This document shows positions 21,255 through 29,144 of a DNA stretch of 29,144 bases, piece by piece. The stretch is from IMG/VR virus record IMGVR_UViG_3300024341_000014, positions 1 through 29,144 of that record, one strand, 5' to 3'. The translations under genes were made by a program, and so were the position numbers. The first letter of the stretch is position 1; every line of letters starts with the position of its first letter. The DNA comes from a virus. Below the pieces are notes generated by a model. That model saw only the letters and a program-made list of their open reading frames with translations, searched no databases and was not told the DNA's origin.

Positions 21255-21639
21255 ACCAGACGTCTCCGATCTGATTGGGAAACCCTTCGCCGAGTTCGGG
21301 CGCGGCCCGGATGCCTATGATTGTTATGGGGTCTGGATCGAGGTCCGGAAACGTCTGCAGCTCCCAGCCATTGACGTTGGGTCTCTTGCCATTTCTCTTT
21401 CGGAGGCGATTGCGGAGAAGATTCAGAATAGCAAATGGATGTTTCAAAAGGTCGATCGAGAAGAAGTTGGGGATCTTGTACTCTTTCGCGGGGTCGCCGG
21501 GATGAATACACATATCGGTGCCGTGATCGCTCACGGCGTTTTTCTCCATGGGGCGGCCGGAATCGGGATTCATCGCAGCAAGCTCAACAACCCGCTGTAC
21601 CGCGATCGAATTGAGGGGATTTACCGGTATGTTGGGTGA
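21247..21639 (+). CDS. tail-tip NlpC/P60-type peptidase (gpK-like)
   Basis: The 130-residue protein has Cys26 in AYDCYGVW and His89 in NTHIGAV, with GDLVLF between them, the NlpC/P60 pattern of papain-like cell-wall peptidases. It probably cuts peptidoglycan or matures the tail tip during entry, as lambda gpK's C-terminal domain is thought to do; the N-terminal JAB-like half of gpK is absent. ATG 21247 is chosen because the conserved domain starts soon after and the overlap with the previous gene is short. The stop lies 11 bases inside the next gene. Confidence 0.82.
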   Translation: MSEPDVSDLIGKPFAEFGRGPDAYDCYGVWIEVRKRLQLPAIDVGSLAISLSEAIAEKIQNSKWMFQKVDREEVGDLVLFRGVAGMNTHIGAVIAHGVFLHGAAGIGIHRSKLNNPLYRDRIEGIYRYVG

Positions 21640-24600
21640 GATTAGGGCTGTTCGGAGCCTGAACCCTTTTGACCCGTCTCGTCGCGAGATGCGAGCAGTG
21701 GAATACGTCCCCGGGCTCCGCATCCTCGACGTGGCCAAAGCCATCGGCTATCTAGAACCGTCCATCGTGCTGAGGAACGGCGCGATTGAGAAAGACCTCT
21801 CCCGCCTCGTCGCGCCAGGTGACATGATCCATGTGGTCCCAGTCATCCAAGAGCCGATCACCGCAATCATCACGACGATAGCCGAATTTGCCGCCGCCGC
21901 CGGATCATTCTTCACCGGAATGTTTGAAACTATCGGAGGGATTGTTGGGGGCCTTACTGCCGGGAACATGGCGGCTGGGGCAAAGATCGGCGCGATTGTC
22001 GGCAAGGGCATCCTCAGCATCGGCCTGGGGATGGCCGCAAACACCGTTGGAGGCCTCATTATCAACGCCTTGATGCCTCCCCCTGGAATGGGTACAGGGA
22101 GTCCGCCCTCACCGACCTACGGATGGGGACCTCAGAATAATCCCGGTCGCGAGGGAGCGGCAATCCCCGTGGTCTATGGTGAGGTGATGAGCTACCCCGT
22201 TGTCATCGGTCAATACATCGAAGTCGGGCCGGATGAAAGCCCATACGCCTCGAGCAAGTACCAGTGGATTCATACGTTGCTCGCTGTTCATGAAGGACCG
22301 ACGAACAACATGCCGACCGCCAATGACATTTGGGCGAACGATGAACCGCTTGCCCTGCTTTACGGTTATGACGTGAAAGCCACGGATGGAAGCAATACGC
22401 CCGACACATCACAATTCAATAAGTTTCAGAAACTCCATCAATACCGAGCCCTGAACAAGCTCATGGGAGACCCGAGATGCGAAGAATTCGCGATGACCCT
22501 TCTGCACCTCAATGGGGACAACGGCTCGACGACGATCGCCGAATCCTCGATCTATGGGAATGTCTACACATGCCAGGGAGGGGCCGCGCTCTCAACCACG
22601 CATCCTTTCCTTGGCTCAGCAAATCTAGATGCGACCGTGGCGGGCGATTACGTGACCTGTGATCTCTCAGGGACGTTCGGACTCTTCAATAGTTTGACTC
22701 TCGATTGGGATGTTGAATTCCGATTTCGGCAGGCTGTGCTCACAGACGGGGTGATCGTCGGACAACAGCGCATTGATGCCGCCTACGAATTCTATTGGGC
22801 GATCAGCTACAACGGCGGCAACCTCGAGTTCATGTGCTACAAGCGCGTGAACTCTGGGGGATGGTTAGCAACGACCTTCTTCAACGTCTCGGGGGCCGCA
22901 TCACTTTCCGTGGACACGTGGCATCACGTCCGCGTCTGCAAGTTTCAGCCTTCCGGCGAGACGGACTATACGGTGAGGCTCTTCGTCGATGGACAGCAGA
23001 TTGCGTCCGGGATCCAGGCTACGACTCTTGAAACGCCGGCAAGCGGGACCTGGTCTCAGCAGATTGGTCGAGGCTACCGCCTCGAGACCGGGAGTGCCGT
23101 TCAGTATGACGGGCTCTGCGAAATCGACGAATTCCGGATTGTCATCGGACAGCTCCTCTATGACGTGAACGGATTCACCCCTCCATCCACGGAACTTGAA
23201 GCAGATCTCATCGAATACGTGATGACCAAGGGCATTGTCGACGAGATCACTCTGACCATTGAGGCCCCGCGCGGGATCTTCTATATCAACAACGATGCTG
23301 AACTTGAGATCTGGTACACGATCCTCTACTACGCCTATCGCAAGGTCGGGGATTCGACATGGACCGGTGCATATAAGGGGTTCTCTGGAGCAAGCCGCGA
23401 AGCGCTCTGGACGCAATGGACGATTATACTTCCGGAGCGGGCACAATATGAAATCAAAATGTTCCGGACAACGGCATTCGATGAGGACACGCGCCATCAA
23501 TCGTCCACTTATTGGATCGGCCTCGATGAGATCCTGAACGAATTTCTGAGCTACCCGAATATTCAAGTGGTCCAGATTGGTCTTCAGGCCCAGGACCGCC
23601 TGAGTGGGCAGATCCCGACGTATCGAGTACGGAGCAATATCACACAGATCATTGTTCCGACCTTCGATGGTGCAAGCACACAAACGGTTGACCCGAGAAC
23701 CCCCAAATGGGCGGCATTCGACATGTTGACCAATTCGCTTTCTGGCGCTGGCGTCTCGGCCGACCGTTTTGAAGAAGATGCCATGAATGATTGGGGAGAC
23801 TGGACTGAAGGGCTCGTGGCCGGGAATTATCGTGCACGCTTGAATATGATTTTTGATGCTGAGTATGACATGGACAACGCCTTACAGCAGGTCGAAAACG
23901 TAGGTCGGGCGAGGCTCGTCCGAAAGGGAACAAAGATCAGTGTCGCAATCGAAAAACCTGGGGATCCGGTCATGTTGTACTCGGCCGGGAACATAGTTGA
24001 AGGCCAGTACGAATTGAAATACCTGCCGCAATCTGAGCGCGTCGATGCCATCGATGTTGAGTATCTTGACCGGAACAAAAATTGGACGAGGCAAACTGCC
24101 TTTGCGAGATCTACCGACTACGAGAGCCTCACGATACCGGCCAGGACTGCTCGGGTGTTCATTCCTGGGATCAACAATGAGGAACAGGCAAAACGCGAGG
24201 CCATCTTGCGGATGCAGCTCACCGAGATGCTGAAGCGATCTATCGAGTTTGGCGCCGGTCTCGATGCGATCCGCTGTGTCCTTGGTGATCTCTTTTACTT
24301 TCAGCACGGGGGCAATTCGGCAACGATCGGCGGCCGTCTTGCTGAGGATGTCGTATCCTCCAAGCGGGTAAGGCTAGACCAGACAATCAATCTCGCGGCT
24401 TCTGAATTTTCAGGAAACTGTAAGATCTGGATTCGTAAGGCTGACGATACAATCGAGGAACTTACTGTATCAGGCCCATGGGACACGAATACTGAGATCA
24501 TCATGGTCGGAACGGATCTCACAGCGAGCCGCTTCGACGTGTTTATGATCGGAAAGAGTGTCGGAGAAAAGCACACATATCGCCTTATGCGGCAGGCCCG

Positions 24601-24694
24601 CGACTCGAAACAGACATATTCTCTTCGCGGTCTTGAGTACGACGAGGATGTGTATTACCACGCCGACTATGAGAGCGGCGAAGTAGCGATCTAA
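21629..24694 (+). CDS. tail-tip host-specificity protein, I/J-like, with LamG insertion
   Basis: The protein is about 1021 residues. ATG 21629 follows TTGAGGGG and overlaps the gpK-like stop. The first 70 residues are a beta-grasp (ThiS-like) unit as in lambda gpI: VEYVPGLRILDVAKAIG, VLRNG and LVAPGDMIHVVPV. A hydrophobic Gly/Ala stretch follows, then the J-like core with IPVVYGEVMSYPVVIG. Residues about 340-510 form a laminin-G/concanavalin-like domain (DWDVEFRFRQAVLTDG, DTWHHVRVCKF, VRLFVDGQQIASG, CEIDEFRI) that lambda J lacks. The rest returns to the J pattern (LPQSERVDAIDVEYLDRNKN and onward). This protein should form the tip that selects the host; the LamG domain may bind surface sugars. 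Confidence 0.85.
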   Translation: MLGEIRAVRSLNPFDPSRREMRAVEYVPGLRILDVAKAIGYLEPSIVLRNGAIEKDLSRLVAPGDMIHVVPVIQEPITAIITTIAEFAAAAGSFFTGMFETIGGIVGGLTAGNMAAGAKIGAIVGKGILSIGLGMAANTVGGLIINALMPPPGMGTGSPPSPTYGWGPQNNPGREGAAIPVVYGEVMSYPVVIGQYIEVGPDESPYASSKYQWIHTLLAVHEGPTNNMPTANDIWANDEPLALLYGYDVKATDGSNTPDTSQFNKFQKLHQYRALNKLMGDPRCEEFAMTLLHLNGDNGSTTIAESSIYGNVYTCQGGAALSTTHPFLGSANLDATVAGDYVTCDLSGTFGLFNSLTLDWDVEFRFRQAVLTDGVIVGQQRIDAAYEFYWAISYNGGNLEFMCYKRVNSGGWLATTFFNVSGAASLSVDTWHHVRVCKFQPSGETDYTVRLFVDGQQIASGIQATTLETPASGTWSQQIGRGYRLETGSAVQYDGLCEIDEFRIVIGQLLYDVNGFTPPSTELEADLIEYVMTKGIVDEITLTIEAPRGIFYINNDAELEIWYTILYYAYRKVGDSTWTGAYKGFSGASREALWTQWTIILPERAQYEIKMFRTTAFDEDTRHQSSTYWIGLDEILNEFLSYPNIQVVQIGLQAQDRLSGQIPTYRVRSNITQIIVPTFDGASTQTVDPRTPKWAAFDMLTNSLSGAGVSADRFEEDAMNDWGDWTEGLVAGNYRARLNMIFDAEYDMDNALQQVENVGRARLVRKGTKISVAIEKPGDPVMLYSAGNIVEGQYELKYLPQSERVDAIDVEYLDRNKNWTRQTAFARSTDYESLTIPARTARVFIPGINNEEQAKREAILRMQLTEMLKRSIEFGAGLDAIRCVLGDLFYFQHGGNSATIGGRLAEDVVSSKRVRLDQTINLAASEFSGNCKIWIRKADDTIEELTVSGPWDTNTEIIMVGTDLTASRFDVFMIGKSVGEKHTYRLMRQARDSKQTYSLRGLEYDEDVYYHADYESGEVAI

Positions 24695-24703
24695 AGGAGA
24701 TCG

Positions 24704-27415
24704 ATGATGAAGAGACTGACCTCCCTTGCCCTTCTTTGGCTCATCCTGATTCTTTCCACGCCTTCGGCATTCACCACCGAGACCACAAATTACGGTCTCG
24801 GGAAGCCCGCGAAGGGCGCACGCGGATGGGACACCACAATCAACGCGAACATGGATACGATTGACGATGCCCTCGGCGATCTTTCTTCGGAGATTTCTGA
24901 TTCCCCTGAAGTCCTCTTCTACAGCGACAAGTTCAACGGCCCAACCGGGACCACGGTAACCCTCCCGAAGACGGTCTCCGCTGTCACCGAGTACGGAGTT
25001 GCCATCACCCCGACGACCCGAGCCGAGGCGATCGGTGACATCTACGTCACGAAAACCGTGACAAACTTCGTAGTGAAGTGCGCCGAGGCGAACGTTACAG
25101 ATACCTTTGTCGCCACCCTCTATTACACCGGAGATCTCAACGCCTACGGAGAGTCTGTCTATCGGGAATGGATCGTCTCCGCATCCTCAACGATCATCGA
25201 TCATGGGCTCACGACAACGGCCGGATCGATCAAAAACCTGATCGATGCGGCTGGCTCCGATCAGGTGAATATCACCCTCCCGGGGAACCACACTTATCCA
25301 TTCCTCCGCAACTGCACGTTTCCAGCCACGACGACATTCATCTATGACCGAGGCGCGATTCTCGACACTGACTATTCGATCCGCAGCTCTTCATTCTCCT
25401 GGGTCGTGAGCCCTTCTGACGCAGATGAATGGACGCTCCGGAGTTCCGGCGGCGGGAATCCAAATATCCAAGCGCCGTATACAGTGATCGAGGATTCGGA
25501 CCGTCTGGCCGATGGCACGGCCGGGAGCCTGTCGGATGGGGAATGGGACTGGGCGGACAAGGACGGGCTGGGCTATTCGACAGTGTACATGAATCCGACG
25601 GCGGCCGGCGACCCTGATCTTGCGGCCGAGGGTTACTTCGAGGCCGGGATACTGATCACCCACAACGGCCTTCCGGTGGCTCCTCCGGGCCAACAGATTT
25701 TCGCCGGGCAGGGGGTTATTTCCTTTGGCGACTGTGCGATCACCATTCTCCACACCGGTTGGTGGGGGCTTGCTCGAGACGGGGCAACGGATGACACCGC
25801 GACCATCCAGGATTGCCTGACGGCGGCCGATGAAGACAATCTCACCGTGGATCTCGGGGCCGGAGAATATGCGGTCACACAACTTGATATACCGGTAGGG
25901 GTGAATGTGATCGGCGGTGGCGAGGAGACGACGATTCTCCACGGCAACGGGACTACGGACACAATCACCAACTCGGCCAAGTGGGAGAAGCAGGAATTCA
26001 AAAATTTCTCGGTCACTCACGAGGACAACACACTCGGCTCGGGGATTGCGCTGATCGACGCTCCGTATGGTGCCGTAAGCTGTGTGTTCAAGGATCTGCT
26101 GCTCACCGGGAAGGCCGGTGTATCAGATTACGGGATGCACCTCCATGGAGAAATTCCAGGCGCAGGTGCAGGAACACAGGGCGTGTTCAACAATATCCTT
26201 GAAAACGTGAGAGTCCAAGAATCCACGGGGACAATGATCTCCGCGGCAAACATATATTCTGCGGTGGTCGCCGATCCCTCCCTGCTCGATAACCAGCCTG
26301 CCGCGATTTACCTGGATGGAAGCGATACCGTGAACCAGAGGGCGAATATCAACAGTCTTTACCGTTGCCATTTCGCCGGATGGCCGATCGATCTCCTGAT
26401 CCGCAATGGGCACGTGAACAATGCCTACGGTTGTAAGTCCTCGGTCAACAGCTACGACGATCCCCTCGGTTCGGGGCTCGGAGATAACCGGATTGCCTCG
26501 ATCGCGATCGTTGATTCAACGGCGGTCGCGAGTTCGGTGACCACGGACAACAACTTTTTTGGATGGAGTTTTGACTCTTGGGATCAGACGCGGCGCGTCT
26601 GGCTCTACAATACGACGACCGCTGGGAATCCATACTTCGCCAATTTCTACGGCTGCCGCACGCTCCAGGCCTGGCTCTATGACCAGTCCGTCGCCGGCGG
26701 TTTTCATGCCGACGCGGTTGCAGCCCCGACGTGCACAAATGACCCTGATTGTGTACCGGTATATGGGGTGTTCGGAGATCGAGGGAATATGATCGCTGGA
26801 ACCGCCGTTGAGAACGTATCAAGCAATTACCGGGCGGGGCTCTACGGATCGCATGATGCTGGGGTTGCGGCGTTCGCCGGTTCGGGAGATCGTAATTCCG
26901 GGGCCTTTCTTGCGGCTGGCCCCGATTTTGATCCGACGGCGCCAACGAATGCCATCGGTCCTCATGGAAGCGCGAGCATCCAGATTCTCGATCATGCGAG
27001 CGGCGATGCTGAATTTAGGCTCTTCAGAAAGGCGGCCGGGGCGAATACGTACACGGTCCTTGTCAGTGTGACGGATGACGGGCTGATGACTACAACCGGC
27101 CTCGGGCTCGGCAACAGCTTAGACGAAGAGCTTACAATCGCCACGGGCGCAATCACGGTGACGGACCGGACCTCCTACAGGATCGATACCGAAGGCGACG
27201 CCGCGACGGATAATCTGGATACGATCAACGGAGGGACGGAAGGTCAAGTCGTCACCTTTACGTCTGCAAATAGTGGGCGAGACGTGACCTTCATGGACGG
27301 GACCGGGAATATTCAGTGTGGATCGGCCAAGGCCCTGACGACGGTCTATGACGAGATCGTGTTAAAGAAGCAATCAACATACTGGAAGCTCATCAGCTCT
27401 GCGCTCGCAAATTGA
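24704..27415 (+). CDS. tail fibre/tailspike with signal peptide and beta-helix domain
   Basis: The 903-residue protein is preceded by AAGGAG at the J-like stop. Residues 1-24 are a clear signal peptide (KRLTSLALLWLILILSTPSA). Next comes TTNYGLGKPAKGARGWDTTI and a DTIDDAL helix, a common phage fibre attachment pattern. From about residue 355, GLARDGATDDTATIQDCL opens a pectate-lyase-type right-handed beta-helix with repeated short strands (VNVIGGGEETTILHG and onward). The C-terminal 150 residues (ELTIATGAITVT, DTEGDAATDNLDTINGGTEG and GNIQCGSAKALTTVYDEIVL) match a beta module often seen at fibre ends. It probably binds or cleaves a surface polysaccharide. A Sec signal on a virion protein is unusual. 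Confidence 0.82.
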   Translation: MMKRLTSLALLWLILILSTPSAFTTETTNYGLGKPAKGARGWDTTINANMDTIDDALGDLSSEISDSPEVLFYSDKFNGPTGTTVTLPKTVSAVTEYGVAITPTTRAEAIGDIYVTKTVTNFVVKCAEANVTDTFVATLYYTGDLNAYGESVYREWIVSASSTIIDHGLTTTAGSIKNLIDAAGSDQVNITLPGNHTYPFLRNCTFPATTTFIYDRGAILDTDYSIRSSSFSWVVSPSDADEWTLRSSGGGNPNIQAPYTVIEDSDRLADGTAGSLSDGEWDWADKDGLGYSTVYMNPTAAGDPDLAAEGYFEAGILITHNGLPVAPPGQQIFAGQGVISFGDCAITILHTGWWGLARDGATDDTATIQDCLTAADEDNLTVDLGAGEYAVTQLDIPVGVNVIGGGEETTILHGNGTTDTITNSAKWEKQEFKNFSVTHEDNTLGSGIALIDAPYGAVSCVFKDLLLTGKAGVSDYGMHLHGEIPGAGAGTQGVFNNILENVRVQESTGTMISAANIYSAVVADPSLLDNQPAAIYLDGSDTVNQRANINSLYRCHFAGWPIDLLIRNGHVNNAYGCKSSVNSYDDPLGSGLGDNRIASIAIVDSTAVASSVTTDNNFFGWSFDSWDQTRRVWLYNTTTAGNPYFANFYGCRTLQAWLYDQSVAGGFHADAVAAPTCTNDPDCVPVYGVFGDRGNMIAGTAVENVSSNYRAGLYGSHDAGVAAFAGSGDRNSGAFLAAGPDFDPTAPTNAIGPHGSASIQILDHASGDAEFRLFRKAAGANTYTVLVSVTDDGLMTTTGLGLGNSLDEELTIATGAITVTDRTSYRIDTEGDAATDNLDTINGGTEGQVVTFTSANSGRDVTFMDGTGNIQCGSAKALTTVYDEIVLKKQSTYWKLISSALAN

Positions 27416-27422
27416 GGCGGAT

Positions 27423-27908
27423 ATGCGCCGACTCACTCACTGGGAGATCCTGACGCTGGCCAAAGAGCATTCGCAGACTATCGATCCGATGTTGATCACG
27501 GCAATCTGCATGGTGGAGAGCGGCGGGAACCCCTGGGCCGTGCGCCATGAGCCTGGGTATCAATGGTGTGTACCCGGGGCCAAGAGACCACTGACATGTC
27601 CAGAGGCGACCGAGGGATTCCTCCAGCGCACCTCCTGGGGCCTCGGGCAAATCATGGGCGCGACCGCCCGCGATCTTGGGTTTGACGGATGGCTCACGGA
27701 ACTGCTCGACCCGGCGCTCAACATGATCTGGGTCTGTTCATTCATCGAGCGGCTCGCCGCGAGGCTCTACGGGCATCGCGAAGACGTGATTTCGGCGTAC
27801 AACGCGGGTAGCCCGAGGAAGACGCCAGGCGGGCAATACGTGAATCAGGCCTATGTTGATAAGGTCCTTGACAGGCTCCGGATCCTTGAACAGGAAATCC
27901 GGGTCTGA
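27423..27908 (+). CDS. lytic transglycosylase (SLT-type endolysin)
   Basis: The 161-residue protein is an SLT-type lysozyme-like enzyme: Glu32 in the MVESGGNPWAV motif is the catalytic acid, followed by SWGLGQIMGATARDLGF and VISAYNAGSP, the three motifs of the family. It cleaves the MurNAc-GlcNAc bond of peptidoglycan. There is no signal peptide, so a holin or other route is needed. The start follows TGAGGCGG, seven bases after the fibre gene. The membrane protein behind it suggests a lysis cassette, although a tail-associated role is possible. Confidence 0.87.
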   Translation: MRRLTHWEILTLAKEHSQTIDPMLITAICMVESGGNPWAVRHEPGYQWCVPGAKRPLTCPEATEGFLQRTSWGLGQIMGATARDLGFDGWLTELLDPALNMIWVCSFIERLAARLYGHREDVISAYNAGSPRKTPGGQYVNQAYVDKVLDRLRILEQEIRV

Positions 27909-27936
27909 ACAACCAGAAGCGGGGAGGGATCGCCAC

Positions 27937-28179
27937 TTGAAACTCAAGAAAAAATGGGCGAAGCTGATTGCGCCGCTAGTTGCCCTCGGGCTCGCCCTGG
28001 GGCTCGGGCTGAGCGGGAAGATCCCAATGGACCGGGTTTGGTCGATGGCCGAGAAACTCTTGGAAAACGCGGTCACCACGACAATCGACGAGGTCGAAGA
28101 GCCGTCCCCGTCGCCTCCCGGCGAGATCCCTTATGGATTGCCTGTGCACGATGGTCCGGAGCGGCAGACCGATGGATAG
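27937..28179 (+). CDS. small single-helix membrane protein, possibly lysis-related
   Basis: The 80-residue protein has a TTG start nine bases after GGGAGG. It has a basic start (MKLKKKWAK), one membrane helix (LIAPLVALGLALGLGLSG), a short amphipathic helix (VWSMAEKLLENAVTTTIDEV) and a Pro-rich tail (EEPSPSPPGEIPYG). Its place after the transglycosylase suggests a holin or spanin part, but one helix and no lipobox do not decide. It overlaps the next gene by eight bases. Confidence 0.6.
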   Translation: MKLKKKWAKLIAPLVALGLALGLGLSGKIPMDRVWSMAEKLLENAVTTTIDEVEEPSPSPPGEIPYGLPVHDGPERQTDG

Positions 28180-28600
28180 CCCGGAGGTCCTCGGCTCGCA
28201 TGCCTTCGTGACCGCCTTGGCTGTGCGCGGTCCGCTCACCGAACAGGTATGCGCTGACACGCTCTGTGACATCGCGCGGTCGATCGGCATGAAATCGGAT
28301 GGACTGCACAAGGCCACATGGCGATACCCGGCATTCGGAGCCGGCGGCGAAGGGCTCACCATGGTCCAACCGATCGTCGAAAGCTTTCTGGCCTGGGATA
28401 CGTGGTCCGAACATGGCGGTGGGTATCTCTTCGTCGTTTCATGCCGGCTCTACCAGGCCTCAAAAATCAGACTCGTTCTCGAAGCGCACGGGCTCGAGGT
28501 GATCGACGAGCAGCGCATAACCCTTGCCATCGATGGCCATTTGGAAAGGCATCCGCCGGCCGCATTCACCGATGACGTTCGCGGGAGGGCCTATCCTTGA
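28172..28600 (+). CDS. S-adenosylmethionine decarboxylase family protein (SpeD-like)
   Basis: The 142-residue protein (start ATG 28172; 28133 and 28151 are alternatives) follows the short bacterial SpeD pattern: a starting GSHAFVTALAV strand, a helix (ADTLCDIARSIGM), GLTMVQPIVESFLAWDTWSE, FVVSCRLY and a last strand-helix part. Known SpeD enzymes self-cleave at Glu-Ser to make a pyruvoyl group and decarboxylate S-adenosylmethionine for spermidine synthesis. Here Glu70-Ser71 and Cys91 (20 residues after Ser, the same spacing as in the Thermotoga enzyme) are kept, along with Glu80. The His five residues after Ser is Asp76. That change suggests another substrate or altered processing. It lies between lysis and fibre genes and overlaps both. 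Confidence 0.72.
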   Translation: MDSPEVLGSHAFVTALAVRGPLTEQVCADTLCDIARSIGMKSDGLHKATWRYPAFGAGGEGLTMVQPIVESFLAWDTWSEHGGGYLFVVSCRLYQASKIRLVLEAHGLEVIDEQRITLAIDGHLERHPPAAFTDDVRGRAYP

Positions 28601-29144
28601 AGACGCGCACGGTTTGGATTCTGCTCTTTTCGCTATGCGTTCTTTTCTGGGCTCTCGCCGCGACTTACAGCATCATGATCGCGGAGGCCAATGCCCAAGG
28701 ATGCGCGAATCCACTTTGCGAAGACGACCCATGGACCTGGGAACTGGTCGAAGATCGCGTCGACGCCATGATCCAGGACGGGACCGGGCTCACCTGGACC
28801 TACAACGATGCCGGGAATTCACTCACCGGCAACGTCTCGCTCTCGCCCTTCGATACGGGGGACCTCGCCGAGGGCTCGAATCTCTATTACACCGACGTTC
28901 GCGCGGATGCCCGGATATCGGCCTGGCAGACCGGGACGCTTCCTGGGATCCTTGACACCATGATTCAGGACGGGACAGGCCTCTCATGGACCTACGACGA
29001 TCCCGGCAACACGCTCACCGGCAACGTCTCGCTCTCGCCCTTCGATACGGGGGACCTCGCCGAGGGCTCGAATCTCTATTACACCGACGTTCGCGCGGAT
29101 GCCCGGATATCGGCCTGGCAGACCGGGACGCTTCCTGGGATCCT
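28597..29144 (+). CDS. repeat-containing tail fibre with signal peptide, partial
   Basis: The TTG start at 28597 is in a TTGA overlap with the SpeD-like stop and is preceded by GGGAGGG. The frame is open to the window end (182 codons). It has a signal peptide or anchor (KTRTVWILLFSLCVLFWALA, then AEANAQG), CANPLCEDDPW, and repeated 64-residue units with DGTGLTWTYNDAGNSLTGNV and DLAEGSNLYYTDVRADARIS. Such NLYYTDxR units are typical of phage tail fibre shafts. The second unit is complete save for its last residues. The 3' end of the gene lies outside the window. Confidence 0.8.
   Translation, partial: MKTRTVWILLFSLCVLFWALAATYSIMIAEANAQGCANPLCEDDPWTWELVEDRVDAMIQDGTGLTWTYNDAGNSLTGNVSLSPFDTGDLAEGSNLYYTDVRADARISAWQTGTLPGILDTMIQDGTGLSWTYDDPGNTLTGNVSLSPFDTGDLAEGSNLYYTDVRADARISAWQTGTLPGI
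28768..29144 (+). repeat. 192-bp tandem repeat in the fibre gene, running off the window
   Basis: Units start at 28768 and 28960. The last 131 bases of the window (29014-29144) are identical to 28822-28952, while the first 54 bases of the two units differ at several positions. The window ends inside the second unit, so the unit number is unknown. Confidence 0.93.

Noticed and set aside
1-29144. Diversity-generating retroelement acting on the fibre or J-like gene
   Set aside because: No reverse transcriptase frame and no template/variable repeat pair with A-biased changes; the repeats found are identical or gene-internal.

Overview
The window is a compact structural region of a tailed double-stranded DNA phage, or a prophage, with siphovirus morphology. 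The gene order follows the lambda/HK97 plan: terminase small and large subunits, portal, prohead protease, decoration and major capsid proteins, connectors, tail tube, G/GT-type tail assembly chaperone, tape measure, then M-, L-, K- and I/J-like tail-tip proteins, fibres and lysis genes. No sheath or contractile baseplate gene is seen, nor any integrase, transposase, tRNA, rRNA or CRISPR array. All convincing genes are on the + strand. They are tightly packed, often with 4-11 nt stop/start overlaps (ATGA, GTGA, TTGA), and the sequence is GC-rich. The host cannot be named from the sequence. A lambda-like tail tip and signal peptides suggest a Gram-negative bacterium, but this is inference.

Layout. 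(1) 1-2690: a ParB-domain protein and an intact C5 cytosine methyltransferase, then a scarred stretch. That stretch holds a truncated Vsr endonuclease, short repeats, a mosaic membrane-protein ORF, a 44-bp piece nearly identical to part of a glycosyltransferase gene 13.6 kb away, and a perfect 74-bp copy of the 3' part of the ParB gene. (2) 2690-6861: packaging. Between the terminase subunits lie two genes of unknown function, each preceded by a 27-29-unit G-rich pentanucleotide array and a shared palindrome. (3) 6858-7640: a small HTH protein, a gap with a possible promoter/operator, a small zinc-ribbon protein and a gpW-like protein. (4) 7637-12487: portal, protease/scaffold, decoration protein and major capsid protein. 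(5) 12548-15582: a small secreted peptide, head-tail connectors and the tail tube. (6) 15592-17596: a glycosyltransferase-like gene, a one-helix membrane protein and the G/GT chaperone pair. The pair has a clear programmed -1 frameshift signal, A AAA AAC with a 7-bp stem seven bases downstream. (7) 17586-24694: tape measure and tail-tip proteins, ending in a J-like protein with a LamG-type insertion. (8) 24704-29144: a beta-helix tailspike with a signal peptide, a lytic transglycosylase, a small membrane protein, an S-adenosylmethionine-decarboxylase-family (SpeD-like) protein, and the start of a repeat-rich fibre that runs off the window.

The points most worth attention are the twin pentanucleotide arrays with their palindrome and the gene between them, the SpeD-like gene with an altered catalytic position, the frameshift signal, the recombination or assembly scar at 1.8-2.7 kb, and signal peptides on presumed virion proteins.
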